DNA of 64,000 nucleotides from Paraescarpia echinospica. Taxonomy: Eukaryota > Annelida > Polychaeta > Sabellida > Siboglinidae. The stretch covers positions 82,231,360-82,295,359 of the forward strand of contig CM034531.1 of the NCBI GenBank assembly GCA_020002185.1. The letters are read 5' to 3'. Position 1 is the stretch's first letter. Every line of letters begins with the position of its first letter. This document shows positions 22,470 to 34,844 of this stretch, piece by piece. The notes below the pieces were generated by a model. The model ran no database searches and was not told where the DNA came from. It was given only the letters and a program-made list of their open reading frames with translations. The position numbers and the translations under genes are program-made.

Positions 22470-22600
22470 TATGAATGTATGTATGTATGTATGTATGTAT
22501 GTATGTATGTATGTATGTATGTATGTGTGTATGTGTGTATGTATGTATGTATGTATGTATGTATGTATGTATGTATGTATGTATGTATGTATGTGTGTGT
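22470..22600 (+). repeat. (GTAT)n microsatellite
   Basis: About 130 bases of GTAT units with a few GTGT changes, next to the truncated 5' end of the LINE at 21655. Confidence 0.95.
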
Positions 22601-22609
22601 GTTACCCAT

Positions 22610-23011
22610 TAAGTGAGCCCACCAAACCAATATTACCCCTCCAAACTCGAGAAAAGGATTTTCTTAAAGAACATTTAGTCGCATCATTTATAAATTTATT
22701 AGTAAAATTATAACACGAGCTATATCTTGGAATCCTAACGTTTAGGTTAGGTTAGGAAGCCAAACAATATTTTATAAATGAAAATATCTGTGATGGCTAA
22801 GTTGTATCTTCTTGATAAACTTTGATGTGCGAGTTTTCACAGTTTGAGCACATCCCAGGGCATCAGCAAGATCCAGTATGATTCTGTATCTTGCTTTTAA
22901 TGTTGATCATTGTTGAAATGCCAGTCCTCTACATCGATGCATTGGGATGAATACTGAAATATTGGTATGTAGCGCTTCTCCCCCTTCCATAGTCTTATTC
23001 AAGGATGGTCT
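22610..23011. other. Intron sequence, nothing recognised
   Basis: Contains a small TTTAGGTTAGGTTAGG-like run near 22740. No gene or element is seen. Confidence 0.4.
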
Positions 23012-23325
23012 CTGTAAAGGCATTTATAACACATATTTGTACGAAATGCCTACATTCTATCGAGCTATATATGTACTTCTAGTGTATGGAGTCACATAAT
23101 TATTAGCGACACCTATCAGATACATTTATACTAGATTTCCATCAGGAAATATGACTTGTGATATCATGGCTGCACAGATTAACACCTATGTCTGTGAGTG
23201 TCACATATTTTCACGTTTAAGAAGAACAACGGCAGATGACAACCCTGGAACGAAGGTAGTTGCATATTTGATGTACTCTAGCATATTTTTATAACAGTCT
23301 GAGCATGTTATATTCAGTAGAATTT
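23012..23325 (-). repeat. Gypsy 3' LTR (probable)
   Basis: This about 310-bp block recurs in the same orientation at 30304-30645, with substitutions and a roughly 35-bp extra stretch in the right copy. Its plus-strand start is TGTAAAG and its end is near TTCAGTAGAA. It lies beyond the end of the minus-strand Gypsy pol, so it would be the 3' LTR. Confidence 0.72.
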
Positions 23326-23760
23326 TATAACAATTAACCTGAAGCCTTTTTTGTAACTGCATGGCCTTTCTTCCTGTTATGTCTTACGCCATTCTTTTTT
23401 TCGACACGTCAGCACAGCCCAGGAGCTGTCCTTATTTCTGACAGCCCTCTCTTTCAAATGTTGTTCCTTTAGAACATTGTAACATCCTGGTTGCACTACT
23501 CCACCTCTACAATATGACAAACGTCAACACAGTCCATAGGTTCAGCGTCCATTGTTCCATATTTTTCCTTAAGAACAATTACACATCCTGGCAACGCTAC
23601 TCCACATCTATGGCATAACAACAGTCAACATAATCCACGGATTTAGTGTCATTTATTCTGTTCATTGCTAACAATGACATTTTAGTAGGCATTAACCATT
23701 ACAGTGTATGTCTATAATTAAACTGGATACCGTGTTTCAACCGCCACAGATCTAGCTTCT
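23326..23760 (-). other. Gypsy 3' untranslated region with degenerate duplication
   Basis: Non-coding sequence between pol and the 3' LTR. A segment of about 110 bp near 23459-23550 recurs in altered form at about 23550-23665 (AACATCCTGG, CTACTCCAC-TCTA, TCAACA-A-TCCA). Confidence 0.5.
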
Positions 23761-26700
23761 CTGGCGCCTTCCTGGCTCTTGTGGACCTTCTCACGAGTTG
23801 TTCCTCTGCCATCGGTATCTGTGCTGGAATCTCACGGGATAGTTCACTGCCATCGGTGTTTGCACTGAACTTGGCTGTCTGCCTTCTTCTGCTTCTGTTG
23901 ATGGTTTAGTCGATTCATCAACTACGGGTACCTCCACCACACTCGTAGGTACCATGGCGACACCAGAAGCCCTGATTTGGTCGCTGTGTCTCCGCCATAG
24001 ATCGCCGTCTTCCATGCGCACTGCATACAATCTGGTACCCCTCTTCTCTTGGGTTGTGTTCTGGATGACCGTACCTTGCAAACTCATCTCGTAATAGTTC
24101 CACGTTTCTTTCTGATGATGCTGAAGCTGTTGGTAGTACCTCAGGCCATGTGCTATGTGTGTCGACCGCTACTAAGAACATCCGTCCCATAAACGGTCCA
24201 GCGTAATCTACACGAATACGCTTTTCAGGCCATTTTCACGGGTGAAGTGGCACGTTAGGTACTTCAAACTGGACTCTCTGGCAGCCTTGACATTTCCATG
24301 CCAGAGATTCTATATATGTATCTATCACAGGCCACCAGGCATAGCTACGAGCCAGTCCCTTCATGTTTTCCAACACCAACATGTCCATCGTGTAACTCCT
24401 TAAGTATTTGACTGCCCAACTTCTGTGGTACTAGGACGCGTATTCCCCACATAACGCATCCGTGGAATACACTCAGCTCGTAGCGCTTGGCAAAGAATGG
24501 TTCAAGCCCTCTGGACTGATCATCGACCATCCTTGCTGGGTTCTCCGCAGAACCTTTGTTGAGTGCTGCTAGTTGTAGGGCATATCGTTGCATTCGTGCA
24601 GCAGTCATTGCTGGAATACTCTTCCCTGGGTGAAAGACAGCTGTGAGGGGTTAGTGATCCGTCACCAGCATGAATCGTCTTCCAAACAGGTATTGGTAGA
24701 ACTTCCTGACTCTCCACACGAGTCCCGGCGCTTCTCTGTCTATCTTGCTATAATTCCGTTCAGCCTTGTTTAACGTTCGCGAAGCGAATGCGACTGATTT
24801 CTCCAACACATCGAGCAACGTATGACTGAGTACGGCCCCCAACCGATATGTAGAGGCATCGCACTTTATTCAGATTGGCAAGTTCGGATCGTAGTGGACG
24901 AGAACTTGTTCCGACGTGATCAATATCTTTGCTTCATCGAACGCTTGTTCACACTCATTGGACTACATCCATTTCTGATCCTTCTCTGGTAACTGGTTTA
25001 GGGAATGCAATACACTAGCCTGGTTGGGTATAAACCTGCGTTAGTAATTCACCAGCCCAAGGAATCCTGTCAAACTACTAACGTGGCCACAGTTCTCGAT
25101 CCGTTCCATGAAGAACCGGCACTTTTTCACATTGATCCGCAGATCCTTCCCTGCCAGCCTCCTGAATACTGCCTCCAGGTTTTCCAGATGCTCAGCGTCA
25201 GACTTCCCTGTGAAAAGATATCAACTAGCATCACCTCCACTCCAGGGATTCCTTATAACGTTTGCTTCATTGCTCTCTGCCATGTCGAGGGTGCCGTCTT
25301 GATCCCGAATGGCAAACTATTATACTGAAACAACCCCTTGTGTGTGTTGATTGTGAGGTATTATTTAGAGTCCACCTCTACCTCTATCTGCAGGTATGCA
25401 TTCTTGAGGTCAATTTTGCCTCTTACCTCCGACCATCTTGGCGAAAATATCTTCGATGCGTAATAGCAGAAATTTATCTTTCCGGAGCACCGGGTTGAGT
25501 GTCACTTTATAGTCTCCACAGAGACGCACGTCCTTGTTATCTCGTTTCGGCACTGGTACCACTCCTGATATTATTCCTTCTTTCTGGAGCCTTTCTAGCT
25601 GCTTCTCAAAGTATAGTTTGATCGCATAAGGCACGTTTCGTGGCCTGCAGAACTCCGTGCTTAACAACTTATACTTGAACTCGTTTATTGGCATCCTCCA
25701 GAGAAATGTCCTTGTCAGTGCCATGACATGACTTCAGGGAGTGGAATTCTCCCCCGTCGAGCTTGATCTCCCAAGACCTGTCACGACCGAACAGCACATG
25801 TCGACCGCCTTTGATAACGTACGTACAAGTCCAGCTTCACCTTCTGATACTTATATTTGACTTGGACACGAAGCTTTCTCTCGGGAACAACTAACTCCCC
25901 CATATAGGTTCGGAGAGTTACCGGAGTCGGCTGAAGTTCATGCTTCTTGAACAATTCTTTGTACACGTGGTGTGGAATTACTGAGTTTGCCGACCCAGTA
26001 TCAACCTCCATTTTGAGTGGTTGTCTGGCTACCCGCGGTATCGTCCAAATTGTGTCAGTTCTGATCTTTGGTTTTGTTAACTGGTGGACCGCACCTAAGG
26101 TGTCCAACCCATCACTCCACTCACTGTCGTCACTACCATTACTACTACTTTTGGCAGCTGACATTTGGTTCACCCTTTTGCCTTTATTGTAGGGTTTGTT
26201 TCAGTCACTAGACCGACACACAGCCTTGATGTGGCCATGTTTCCCACAGCCGTGGCAGATTTTGTCTCTGAAGCGACAACAGTCCGACCTGTGCCCGCGG
26301 CCGTTACATCTGTAGCATTTGTAATTTCTTCTCTGTTCTCTCTCTCTTTCCTGACGTGGCTGCTGGCGTGAATACAGCTTGTGAACAGATGCACTAGCAT
26401 CTCCGTAGCTATTTTGTAGTTCTTCAGTGTCACAACTAGCCGTTTCGTCTATCTTCGCTGTTTCGACAGCAGTTTCCAGGCTTAGGTCTTTGATTTTTAC
26501 CTTTTGTGTTGATTCCGATCGCAAACCCAACACAAATAAATTGGTCTCATAGGGATGTCGTTATGTTTGTTGCATAACCTCAATGTGCGACAGTCACCGT
26601 CTTTCAATTACGAACGAGGCGACACTTTCACCCTCTTGTTGATATCGGTGGCCAAAACGGAAACGTTCCCCCATTTCAGTGGTTTGTGGATCTAGGTGGT

Positions 26701-26866
26701 CCTCAAATGTTTTGACTAATTCTGCGAATGGCTTAGTTGATGATTTTATGGGTGCCATCAACGTTTTCAGTAACCCATACGTGTCACTTCCCATGACGCT
26801 TATTACCAAGTGCGCCTTTGTTGTTCATCAGTGTCATGAAACATGATTCCAATCTTTCAACGTATG
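23761..26866 (-). pseudogene. Gypsy-type LTR retrotransposon gag-pol (broken)
   Basis: Minus-strand order is as in Ty3/Gypsy elements. A gag fragment (26866-26200) holds the nucleocapsid CCHC knuckle CYRCNGRGHRSDCC followed by a second cysteine box. The protease (26173-25781) keeps its DTG motif (EVDTGSANSVIP). The RT (25724-24860) has PVPKRDNKDVRLCGDY and a damaged catalytic motif, LVD-IF, where a second Asp is expected. RNase H (24842-24651) includes FASRTLNKAERNYSKIDREA. Integrase fragments (24610-23790) include LKELHDGHVG, AVDTHSTWPEV and a C-terminal LWRRHSDQIR. Stops and frameshifts are frequent. The gag N-terminus is cut at about 26866 by the BEL/Pao insertion. Confidence 0.88.
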
Positions 26867-27404
26867 TTCGATAAAGGACTGCAGGAAAACAGCAGTTGAC
26901 TTTGTCAGAAGAGATTTTTACGTGGACGGTGGCCTCAAGTATGTGGCTACTTCAGAAGAAGCCCTACAGCTGGTGGAAAACAGTCGCAACTTATGCAAGA
27001 AAGGAGGTTTCAACTTGCACAAATACATATGCAACGATAAAGCTGTGCTTGCTGCCATTCCCACTGAACTACGAGGTAAGGATGTTCAGAATCTGGACTT
27101 ACCTGCGATCCTCTACCCATCGAACGGACTCTTGGCATCCAATGGTGCATTGAATCAGATGCATTCCAATTCCGACTTGAAATGAATGACAGGCCACTGA
27201 CTTTGGGTGGTACCCTCCTATGGTCAGCTCCGTGTTCGACTAACTCGGCATGGTTTCTCCCTACGTGTTGGTGGGGAAACAGTTCCCACAGGAACTGGTC
27301 CGTGATGGCGGCGATTAGAACGACTATTCCCGAAGACAAGAAGACCCGATGGGAGAGATGACGTGGATAATTGCCACACCTGGCAGACATCAACATCCCC
27401 CGGG
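26867..27404 (+). mobile_element. BEL/Pao retrotransposon body, left part (RT)
   Basis: Starts abruptly in the reverse transcriptase at RFYVDGGLKYVATSEEA. The Pao catalytic YVDD has become YVDG. SRNLCKKGGFNLHKYICNDK, then a decayed DRPLTLGG region and IPEDKKTRWER follow, all typical of Pao/BEL RT and connection regions. No gag, protease or 5' LTR is present. The LINE at 27405 interrupts it. Confidence 0.83.
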
Positions 27405-28195
27405 TTGATTCACCGTTACCTAACTCAACTGACAGCGGAACGTGTAGTCAAAGGCATGGTAACATCCCGTTTGGACTACTGCAACTCTCTACTGTTTGGT
27501 AGTCTCAACCAATAATATCGCTCGATTGCTGTGAACGTGCTCATTCATGGTCATTACATTCATGGTCGCTGTGCTTACGTTCAAGGCGCTGCACGAAGAC
27601 CTCTCGCCTGTCTACATGCAGAAGCTCGTGCGTGTCTACATGCCAGCCAGACGTCTTCGGTCTGCTGACTCCAAAGTTTTTGTTGTCCCGAAAACGCGCA
27701 GCAGAACCGGTGACTGTACATATGCTCACGCAGCGGCGGCAGTGTGGAACGCTCTGCCGTCAAGTGTTACCAGCAAACATCACTGGAGTCATTTAAATCT
27801 GTGTTGAAAACTCATCCGTTCACTGCAACTCGAACTATTACCAACACTCTTTTATCATAGCTGATTTATGTTAACATTTACTTATTTATCTATTTATTTA
27901 TTTTTATATACAATTTAGCCTAATTTATTGATGTTTACATTAATCGCAGTGTATTTATTAAAATAATAATACTATGACCTTAGGTATTTTTTGATATTAT
28001 ATTTTATATCACTTTCTTTTTCTACTCCTACCCTATTTATTGTCTTAATTACTATTATTATTAGTTCGTTTTATTTATGATATAACAACTATTGTTTTTA
28101 TTCAAATACATTATTTATAACATTTTGTATAACGTTATAAAGCGCTGTGAACAACACTGGATGTGACTCTTAACACAATAAACATAGTATTATTA
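27405..28195 (+). mobile_element. LINE 3' end, family C copy 2
   Basis: Encodes SRLDYCNSLLFGSL, then RVYMPARRLRSADSKV and AAAAVWNALPSSVTSK, and about 370 bases of AT-rich 3' UTR ending (TATTATTATTA) at 28182-28196. Same family as 17610-18352. It sits inside the BEL/Pao body. Confidence 0.82.
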
Positions 28196-30085
28196 TTATG
28201 TCACAAGGACAACACATTTGGCATTCCGACCAAGGTAGAGCTGCACCAATTCTCAGATGCCAGTCTGAGTGGCTATGGACAGTGTAGTTACCTGCGGTTG
28301 ATGGACACTCACGACAATGTGGGATACATCGGCAAAGAGTCTAGGAGATTCAACATCTTTGTGGCAAACCGAGTCCAGCATATTCGAAACAGTACAAAAA
28401 TGAATGATTGGAACCATGTCGACACCAAACAGAATCCGGCCGGCATTGCATCACGCGGCATAAGCGCCAAGGAGTTACCAGAAAGGGTCATCATCATGAC
28501 GGCCCAAGCCAAGACTTTCCCCAGCTTCGTCAGCTTGGAGCCTATGCTGCTGACGGGAAACAATATGGAAAGAAAAATCTGGCGCTGAAGAAGGACAGCA
28601 GTCTCTACCGTCTGGCCCCTCACCTGGGTACGGACGGCCTGATACGTGTTAGCGACAGGATACGACGTGCTAACGTACCCCGTGACTTGGCACACCATGT
28701 TGTCCTAACCAACTGGTGATTCGTCATCACCACAAGCAGGTTTGCCATTCCGGCCGTGAGATGACTCTCAGCCAGATACGAGCTTCTGGCTATTTGCTCG
28801 TTAAGGCAAGGTCGACAGTAGCATCCATCCTGTGGAACTGTACGCCGTGCAGGAAGATGCGTGGTGGAACTGCAACACACAAGATGACCAACCTGCCAGA
28901 GGATAGAGTGGGGCTCTTAGAACCCTTCAACTACTGTGCGGTGGACTACTTTGGCCCATTTTATATCAAGGAAGGACGGACTGAGAAAAAGAGATGGGGA
29001 GGTCTCTTTACTTGCATGGCCAGCCGGGCGGTACACATAGAGACGACAAACTCCCTCTCCACGGATACTTTCATAAACGCATACCGACGGTTCGTATGCC
29101 GTCGTGGCCCAGGCAGGCAAATGCGCTCGGACCGCGGTACCAACTTTGTCGGAGCCCAGTCCGAGCTTGAGGCAGGCTTGACGGAAATAGATGACGGGAA
29201 GATCGCCAGGAAATTCAGTCCATTAGTCTCATTTCATTGCCCTTATTTGGTATCCAGTCGTCAAGGTGATCTGCCATCTTGGCTATATATACTCAATCGA
29301 TTGTTGCGTATTGGTTACCATGGAACCGAAATGATACAGCAGTATTTTAATGGATAGTGACATATCTAACGCCTGACAGAAATATACAAGTTCTTAAGGT
29401 GACCGGCCAAAGATGTGCAGCTAAAAAACTCTAGTGGATTGTTTATCTTGTTTATTGTGTATAGCCTTCCAAAGGCCGTTGCTAAGATACGAGGCCGGAT
29501 GTGACGTAATCAATAAATTATGTCTGGGAGAGGATGATCCGGTCTGTTAGGAACGTGTTGTCAGCCCTACTAGACGCACACGGTGATCGCTGATGGTGGA
29601 AGCTGAGGCAATAGTGGACAGCCGGCCCATCACTAACGCAGACGCGACAACACCTGACTCAGACGAGCCCCTCTCACCGAGTCAAATCTTGACTTTCAAG
29701 TCATGGGTCGTACTGCCACCTCCTGGAATCTTCATGAAAGATTTGTACTGCCGCAAACGTTGGCGTTTGGTTCAGTTCCTGGCCAACCAATTCTTGAACA
29801 TGTGGTAAGCTGAGTACTTGCCGGCTCTGCAAGAACGATCGAAGTGCACCAAACAACATCCCAACCTACAAACAGGCGACATCGTCTTGGTGAATGATGA
29901 ATGCACACCACGCTATCAATGGCCCTTAGCCTGAGTCAACCAGGTCTACCCAAGCGACGACGGTTTGGTTCACAAGGTCAACGTGCAGATGGGACAGTCC
30001 ACGTGTGATCGCCTTGTACACAAGCTAGTGTTTATGTATGTAACGGGAAACGCCGACGAAGAGCCCAACGATACATGAACTTGTG
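28196..30085 (+). mobile_element. BEL/Pao retrotransposon body, right part (RNase H and integrase)
   Basis: Continues BEL/Pao pol: RNase H-like VELHQFSDASLSGYGQCSYL, then RVQHIRNSTKMNDWNHVDTKQNPAG, and integrase from about 28620: the HHxxCH region (RHHHKQVCHSGREMTLSQIR, CTPCRKMRG), the catalytic core CAVDYFGPFYIKEG and HIETTNSLSTDTFINAYRRF, and RSDRGTNFVGAQSEL. The C-terminal part near 29590-30075 includes EAEAIVDSRPIT and LSPSQIL, then TGDIVLVND. Several frameshifts are present and no 3' LTR is recognised. Confidence 0.86.
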
Positions 30086-30303
30086 AAATTACATTTGTTC
30101 TCGCAAAATGAGTCAGTGCAATTGTTTAGGGTGCGGTGATTACATCCCCTGTAAGTTGATTGAATTCATTTAACGTAAACATTAGCATATGTAGTTATGT
30201 CATGATTATAGAGTATGCTTTACGTGTTGCATCTTTTTGATAGGTTTCTGTTTGATTGGGTAAATTAGCCAATGGTTTATTGACTTAATTTAGATGAGCC
30301 ATG
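30086..30303. other. Gypsy leader remnant (inferred)
   Basis: AT-rich sequence between the BEL/Pao end and the Gypsy 5' LTR. By position it should contain the Gypsy leader and primer-binding site on the minus strand. No coding capacity. Confidence 0.4.
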
Positions 30304-30645
30304 TAAAGACATTTATAACACTTATTTGTACGAAATGCTTGCACTCTGTCGAACTATATGTATTGTTAGAGCATGGAGTCACAGCATTACTAGCGCCGCC
30401 TATCAGATACATTTATGCTAGATTTCCATCAGATCAGGGAAGATGACTTGTGATATCTGCACTTTGGTGGTGATATCATGGCTGCACAGATTAACACACT
30501 TTGCCTGTGACTGTCACGTATATTCACGTTTAAGAAAAACATCGGTAGATGACAACCTTGGAAAGAAGGTAGGTGCATATGTGATGTACTCTAGCATGAT
30601 TGTTTAACAGTCTGAGAATGTTATATTCAGTAGAAGTTGATGGTT
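30304..30645 (-). repeat. Gypsy 5' LTR (probable)
   Basis: Direct-repeat partner of 23012-23325. On the minus strand it ends ..TTTACA and is followed at once by TGGCTCATC. A sequence starting TGG is expected for a tRNA primer-binding site, which supports the minus orientation. The divergence between the two LTRs shows an old insertion. Confidence 0.7.
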
Positions 30646-30870
30646 GGTAGCGTGTAGGTGAATGCGAGTTATGTTCCGGTCAACCAAATTACTTAGCTGA
30701 CGTAATACAGTTTAATTATGATGCATGAACAAGTTTTTGCGTATCTGGATTTCATTGTTATGTAGTGTACTTCCAATATATCAAAGTGTTAGCTAAACGT
30801 GTGTTTTGCTATTTTGTATTATCAAATTATCAATTTAACGCGTGTTATAATACTCTTTAGCTACGGTAAA
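30646..30870. other. Intron sequence, nothing recognised
   Basis: Lies between the Gypsy LTR and an RTE fragment. Confidence 0.4.
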
Positions 30871-31985
30871 TACCCGGGCTTCAGGTGTTAATCTCGACTT
30901 GGCTCTGGGTAACTCTAGAAGTGTAATCAGTCTGTCTCGGCCTAGTGCCTGTGTTCTTCTTGCTTTCTTCAGGCTCTTTGATGACATAATCGTTTCTCGT
31001 ATGACCTCTTGTTTGTATTTTCTGATGTCCTCCTTCCCTTACTTTTTGATGGTCTTGCATATTTTTGCGTACCCTATTTGTTTTTTTACGATCGCCGTTA
31101 TCCATCCTTTCTCGTCGTTTGTTCATTAGTGCTCGTGTCGGTGACGATACTATCGCCATTACATGCCTTTTGGTTGCTTTGGCTACACTTGCCGCACTTA
31201 GTTGGATCATCTCAGTGATGTTTTTGCTTGTGTTGTCGATGTCGTCTAGTTCATGTAGTGTCTCGAATCGGTTTCGCAGTTCGAGTTGGTTGTAATGCGA
31301 TCTTTTTTCTTCAGATATGTGTGGTATCTACACTCGGTGGTCTCATGGTTATCAAGTTCTTCCTTTCAGCCTTGACGTCCAGTTTAATATTGCTCAATAC
31401 CTTTCTGTGGTCACTTCCGATGTTGACATGGTTGATGACAGTTATGTCAGTGACCACGTCTGGCCTGTTTGTGAGGATGTAGTCAATTTCGTTCTTCGTT
31501 TCTCCATTTGGGATTTTCCATGTCCATCTTCTCCCTGCTTTCTTCTGGATCGTGGTTTTTATGATTTTGTACTTTCTTGATGTTGCCCATTCTACCAAGG
31601 TATTGCCTCTTTCGTTTCTCACACATAGGCCAAATTTGCCTGTTGCTGTTTCCGAAATGCTTGTTCGTTTCCCTACCTGCGCATTAAATTCTCCCATCAC
31701 TATCGTGTAGTGGGTTGGCTTTTCTAAGGTCTCGTCCACGTTGATGTATAATTTTTCGGTGTCTTCTTCTGAGTATGATATTGTTGGTGCATATATTTGT
31801 ACTAGCTTCAGGTTGTTGCGCTTTGTTATGCATATAACAAATTCTGCTACTCCTGGGCTGATGCTGTTAATCCTCACTATATTGTCTTCCCATTTTTTTG
31901 CACATGAGAAAGCCTACTCCTGCATGGCATGGAAATGTATGGATGGCCGCTTTGTAACATAGTGTAGCATTCCTCTTTTCTTCGG
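30871..31985 (-). mobile_element. RTE-type LINE fragment 1 (endonuclease and linker)
   Basis: Minus strand: [17 protein letters not shown] (31975-31915), then a 188-codon endonuclease frame 31877-31311 with QIYAPTISYSEEDTE, VMGEFNAQVG, KIPNGETKNEIDYILTNRP and HVNIGSDHRKV, and a linker to about 30880 with stops. The aspartates and His of the AP endonuclease C-terminal part are visible. It is truncated before the RT. The same family recurs at 52955-53455 and 55100-57360. Confidence 0.85.
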
Positions 31986-32044
31986 ACTTGTCCGATCCCG
32001 ATCACATCCCATACCAACTTTCCCTAAGTTCTTATATCTGTTGC

Positions 32045-32049
32045 ACACA

Positions 32050-32128
<79 letters not shown>

Positions 32129-32152
32129 GCGCGCACACACACACACACACAT
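32045..32152. repeat. (CA)n-(CG)n-(CA)n microsatellite
   Basis: About 70 bases of CA, 20 of CG and 16 of CA. The alternating purine-pyrimidine run could form Z-DNA. Confidence 0.97.
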
Positions 32153-32159
32153 CTATACT

Positions 32160-32405
32160 GTATGTATCATCATTATCATCATTGTACAGCCGTAGTGTCC
32201 CGTGGTTGGGAAAAGGCCTCAGTATGTCGTTTCCAAATTTGCCTGTCTTGCGCTATCCTCTGCCAGATGGTGCCCTTCCAGTACTCGTCTAGTTCGTCTC
32301 TCCACCGTCTCGCTGGTCTTCCTCTAGATCGTTTCCCTTCGTAAGGTCTCCAGGTTGTGATACGCGATGTCCATCGGTTATCTCGGTGTCTGCTAATGTG
32401 CCTTG
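32160..32405 (-). mobile_element. RTE-like LINE 3' end
   Basis: Minus-strand translation shows GHISRHRDNRW, then RSRGRPARRWRDELDEYWKG and ATTAVQ-like tail sequence, a C-terminal motif common in RTE-like LINEs. A short (ATG/ATC)n tail follows toward 32160. Confidence 0.75.
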
Positions 32406-32590
32406 TATGTATATATATATGTATATAAAATCAAAGTCAAATCAAATTTTGTTTTGCATCAACGACAACATATAGCAAATAAAACGTATACACACAACAA
32501 TCGTTTAAAAAGTTATGTTGTGTTCCATGAGGTCACATGGCATGTTAGATGCCGTCTTCCTGTGACCCCACAAGCATAAATTTAAACTAC

Positions 32591-32591
<1 letters not shown>

Positions 32592-32687
<96 letters not shown>

Positions 32688-32690
32688 ACA
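32592..32690. repeat. (CA)n microsatellite
   Basis: About 95 bases of uninterrupted CA with one TA change near the end. Confidence 0.97.
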
Positions 32691-32869
32691 CATGTACACA
32701 TGTACGATATCTATATTATAACGATGACCGTATGACAGCGGACTGAGGGTAAGATGGAATGAATAATAATAAAAATATAGAAAATAATTGTCTGAGATTT
32801 GTCCGAATCCGACGTAGACATAAAACACATCTAGCTGCACTCCACACATCTGCGATTTAGGCAATGTAC

Positions 32870-33395
32870 ATAGTTAAGATAACAGTCTATATATTGTTTG
32901 GATAATAAAACTTGTGAATTTTGGTCTAGATTTAATGTTTTGTATCTTATGAACAAGACTCTTCCATATTTTTATGAAATTATGTTTAGGTAACCTAGAT
33001 GAAAAATGTGTTCTGGATTTATCTGTAGGTAAGAGGTTATATTGTCTGGTAAGTATGATATTAGTTGCTAAGTTCTTATTTGGTATGTATAAGAATTTAG
33101 GCAGTGCATCATAGTGATATTCATACATAAATAGTAAGACGTGCAACTTGTACATATCAGCAAATTTAAATATATTTTCAGATTTAATGTTTTTATTATT
33201 ATTCGTATGGCGCGTTTTTGTAAAATGTCTAACTTCCTTACATAATTTCCATTTCCCCATAAGTGTACACAATAAGTTAAATGACTTTGAATTAAGGTAA
33301 AACGTAGGGATTTTAAAGCATTATGTAGCAGAACATTTTTCATTCTATTAATTGCAAAAATGCTCTAGATATTTTAGAACTGATTAAATTAATAT
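32870..33395 (-). mobile_element. LINE 3' end (CR1/Jockey-group, thumb region)
   Basis: Minus strand gives LRFTLIQSHLTYCVHLWGN, LDILQKRAIRII and, in a second frame, LPTDKSRTHFSSRLPKHNFIKIW. The order and motifs resemble the thumb and C-terminus of the element at 37690. The 5' end is truncated near 33395. Confidence 0.7.
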
Positions 33396-33399
33396 GTTT

Positions 33400-33950
33400 A
33401 TTCAATGTTAAATGTTTATCAAATGAAATCTTATTGTTCAAAGAAGCACCAAAAATGGGTGCTTTTATATCCCCATCAATTGCTAAGGTACCTGACTATA
33501 CGTTCAAAACACTACTCCAACATTTATTCCGAATTTCCAATAACTGATGTGTTAGGCGCCATCCACCAAGTACGTCTCCTTGGTGGGAGGTCTGGGGTAT
33601 CTAGGCACGCGTTACTAAGTTTTACATGATGACGTTAAGACGGTTAAACGAATCTATTGACGCCAGAATATTAGTAATAACCTCGTCATATTGACGATAA
33701 GTTCATGGAGTGCACAAGTGCAAGTAGCGTCATTCTATTTATTTTCAATTGCTTTATCGCCGACGGCAGGACCGTCGGAGCGGGGTCGTTAGTTTCGAAA
33801 TGTTGTAGGGGTGGGAGAAGTTATAACAGCTGCGGAGGTTGACTTGAAGCAAAAGTATCCTAACCAAATCCGTGAATGGATTCTAACGAAACTGTGAAAA
33901 TTATTGGCGGAACAGGCCTAGGCCTAGATTTGAACCCCCAGTCAGAAGCC
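33400..33950. other. Intron sequence, nothing recognised
   Basis: Contains CACCAAG-TACG-CTTGGTG, a small hairpin near 33566, and otherwise no signature. Confidence 0.4.
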
Positions 33951-33953
33951 TAT

Positions 33954-33955
<2 letters not shown>

Positions 33956-34030
<75 letters not shown>

Positions 34031-34065
34031 TGTGTGCGTGTGTGCGTGTGTGTTACTATCTGTTA
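33956..34065. repeat. (GT)n microsatellite
   Basis: About 75 bases of pure TG, then degenerate TGTC/TGCG units. Confidence 0.96.
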
Positions 34066-34079
34066 TCTGCCATCCATTG

Positions 34080-34770
34080 TTGAAGCTAGACATAACTAAT
34101 AATAATAATAATAACCCTAAAGAATAATGACTTTTCACACTCACTATTTATTTTTGTTGCCTGATTGGTTCCAAAGATTACCCTAACCCCCAACCATAAC
34201 TGACTCTCAACCATAACTAATAATAATTTTAACAGTAACAACCCTAATGTGTAATTTCATGCTAACTATTTATTCCCGTATACATAATGTGAGTAACTAC
34301 AACCGTATCTAATTATAACCTTAACGTCATTTATAGTGACATTTCACACTAGGCATTTATTCTTGCCGTCTCCTTGGATCCAACGACTACCCTAACTCCA
34401 AACATAACTAACAACAACAATAGCTAATTATAATTTTAACCAACATTAATAAGAACATTTCACAGTAAGTATTTATTCTAGTCGTGTGATTGGTTTTCGC
34501 GATTATGCTATACATAACCTTAACCCTCCATAACTTACTCCAACCGTAACTAATAATATTATAATGATAGCCTTAGTCCTGATGAATAGTGACTTATTCC
34601 CCTCGTCTGACCGGTTCCGACAATTACACTATGACTAACCCTAACCCCAACCATAACCAACTTAAAGTAATATAATAAATAAATAAGTAATTATAGTAAT
34701 GACATTAAGCCTAATTAATAGTGTAACGATTCACACTGACTATTTATTTCCGATGTCTAATTGGTTCCAA
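34080..34770 (+). repeat. Decayed tandem repeat, period roughly 110-150 bp
   Basis: Motifs recur in fixed order: CATAACTAATAATAA, a CCTTA/ACCCTAA block, a CACACT-ACTATTTATT block, then GATTGGTTCC and ATTACCCTAACC. Five or six copies can be followed, each with many changes and variable length. Confidence 0.7.
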
Positions 34771-34844
34771 CGGTTACGAACTCGACCCTAGTGTACTGGA
34801 TGGAAGATTCGCAAAGGTGACTGATGTAACTGGCTGGTAACATA

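Noticed and set aside
31311..31877. Host craniofacial development protein 2-like gene
   Set aside because: That annotation name is often given to RTE endonucleases; the frame is an RTE fragment on the strand opposite to the host gene.
32041..32344. Open frames rich in His-Thr, Cys-Val or Tyr-Ile over CA, GT, TA and GTAT runs here and at 22302, 32505, 35462, 57222 and others
   Set aside because: Simple-sequence translations without domain content.
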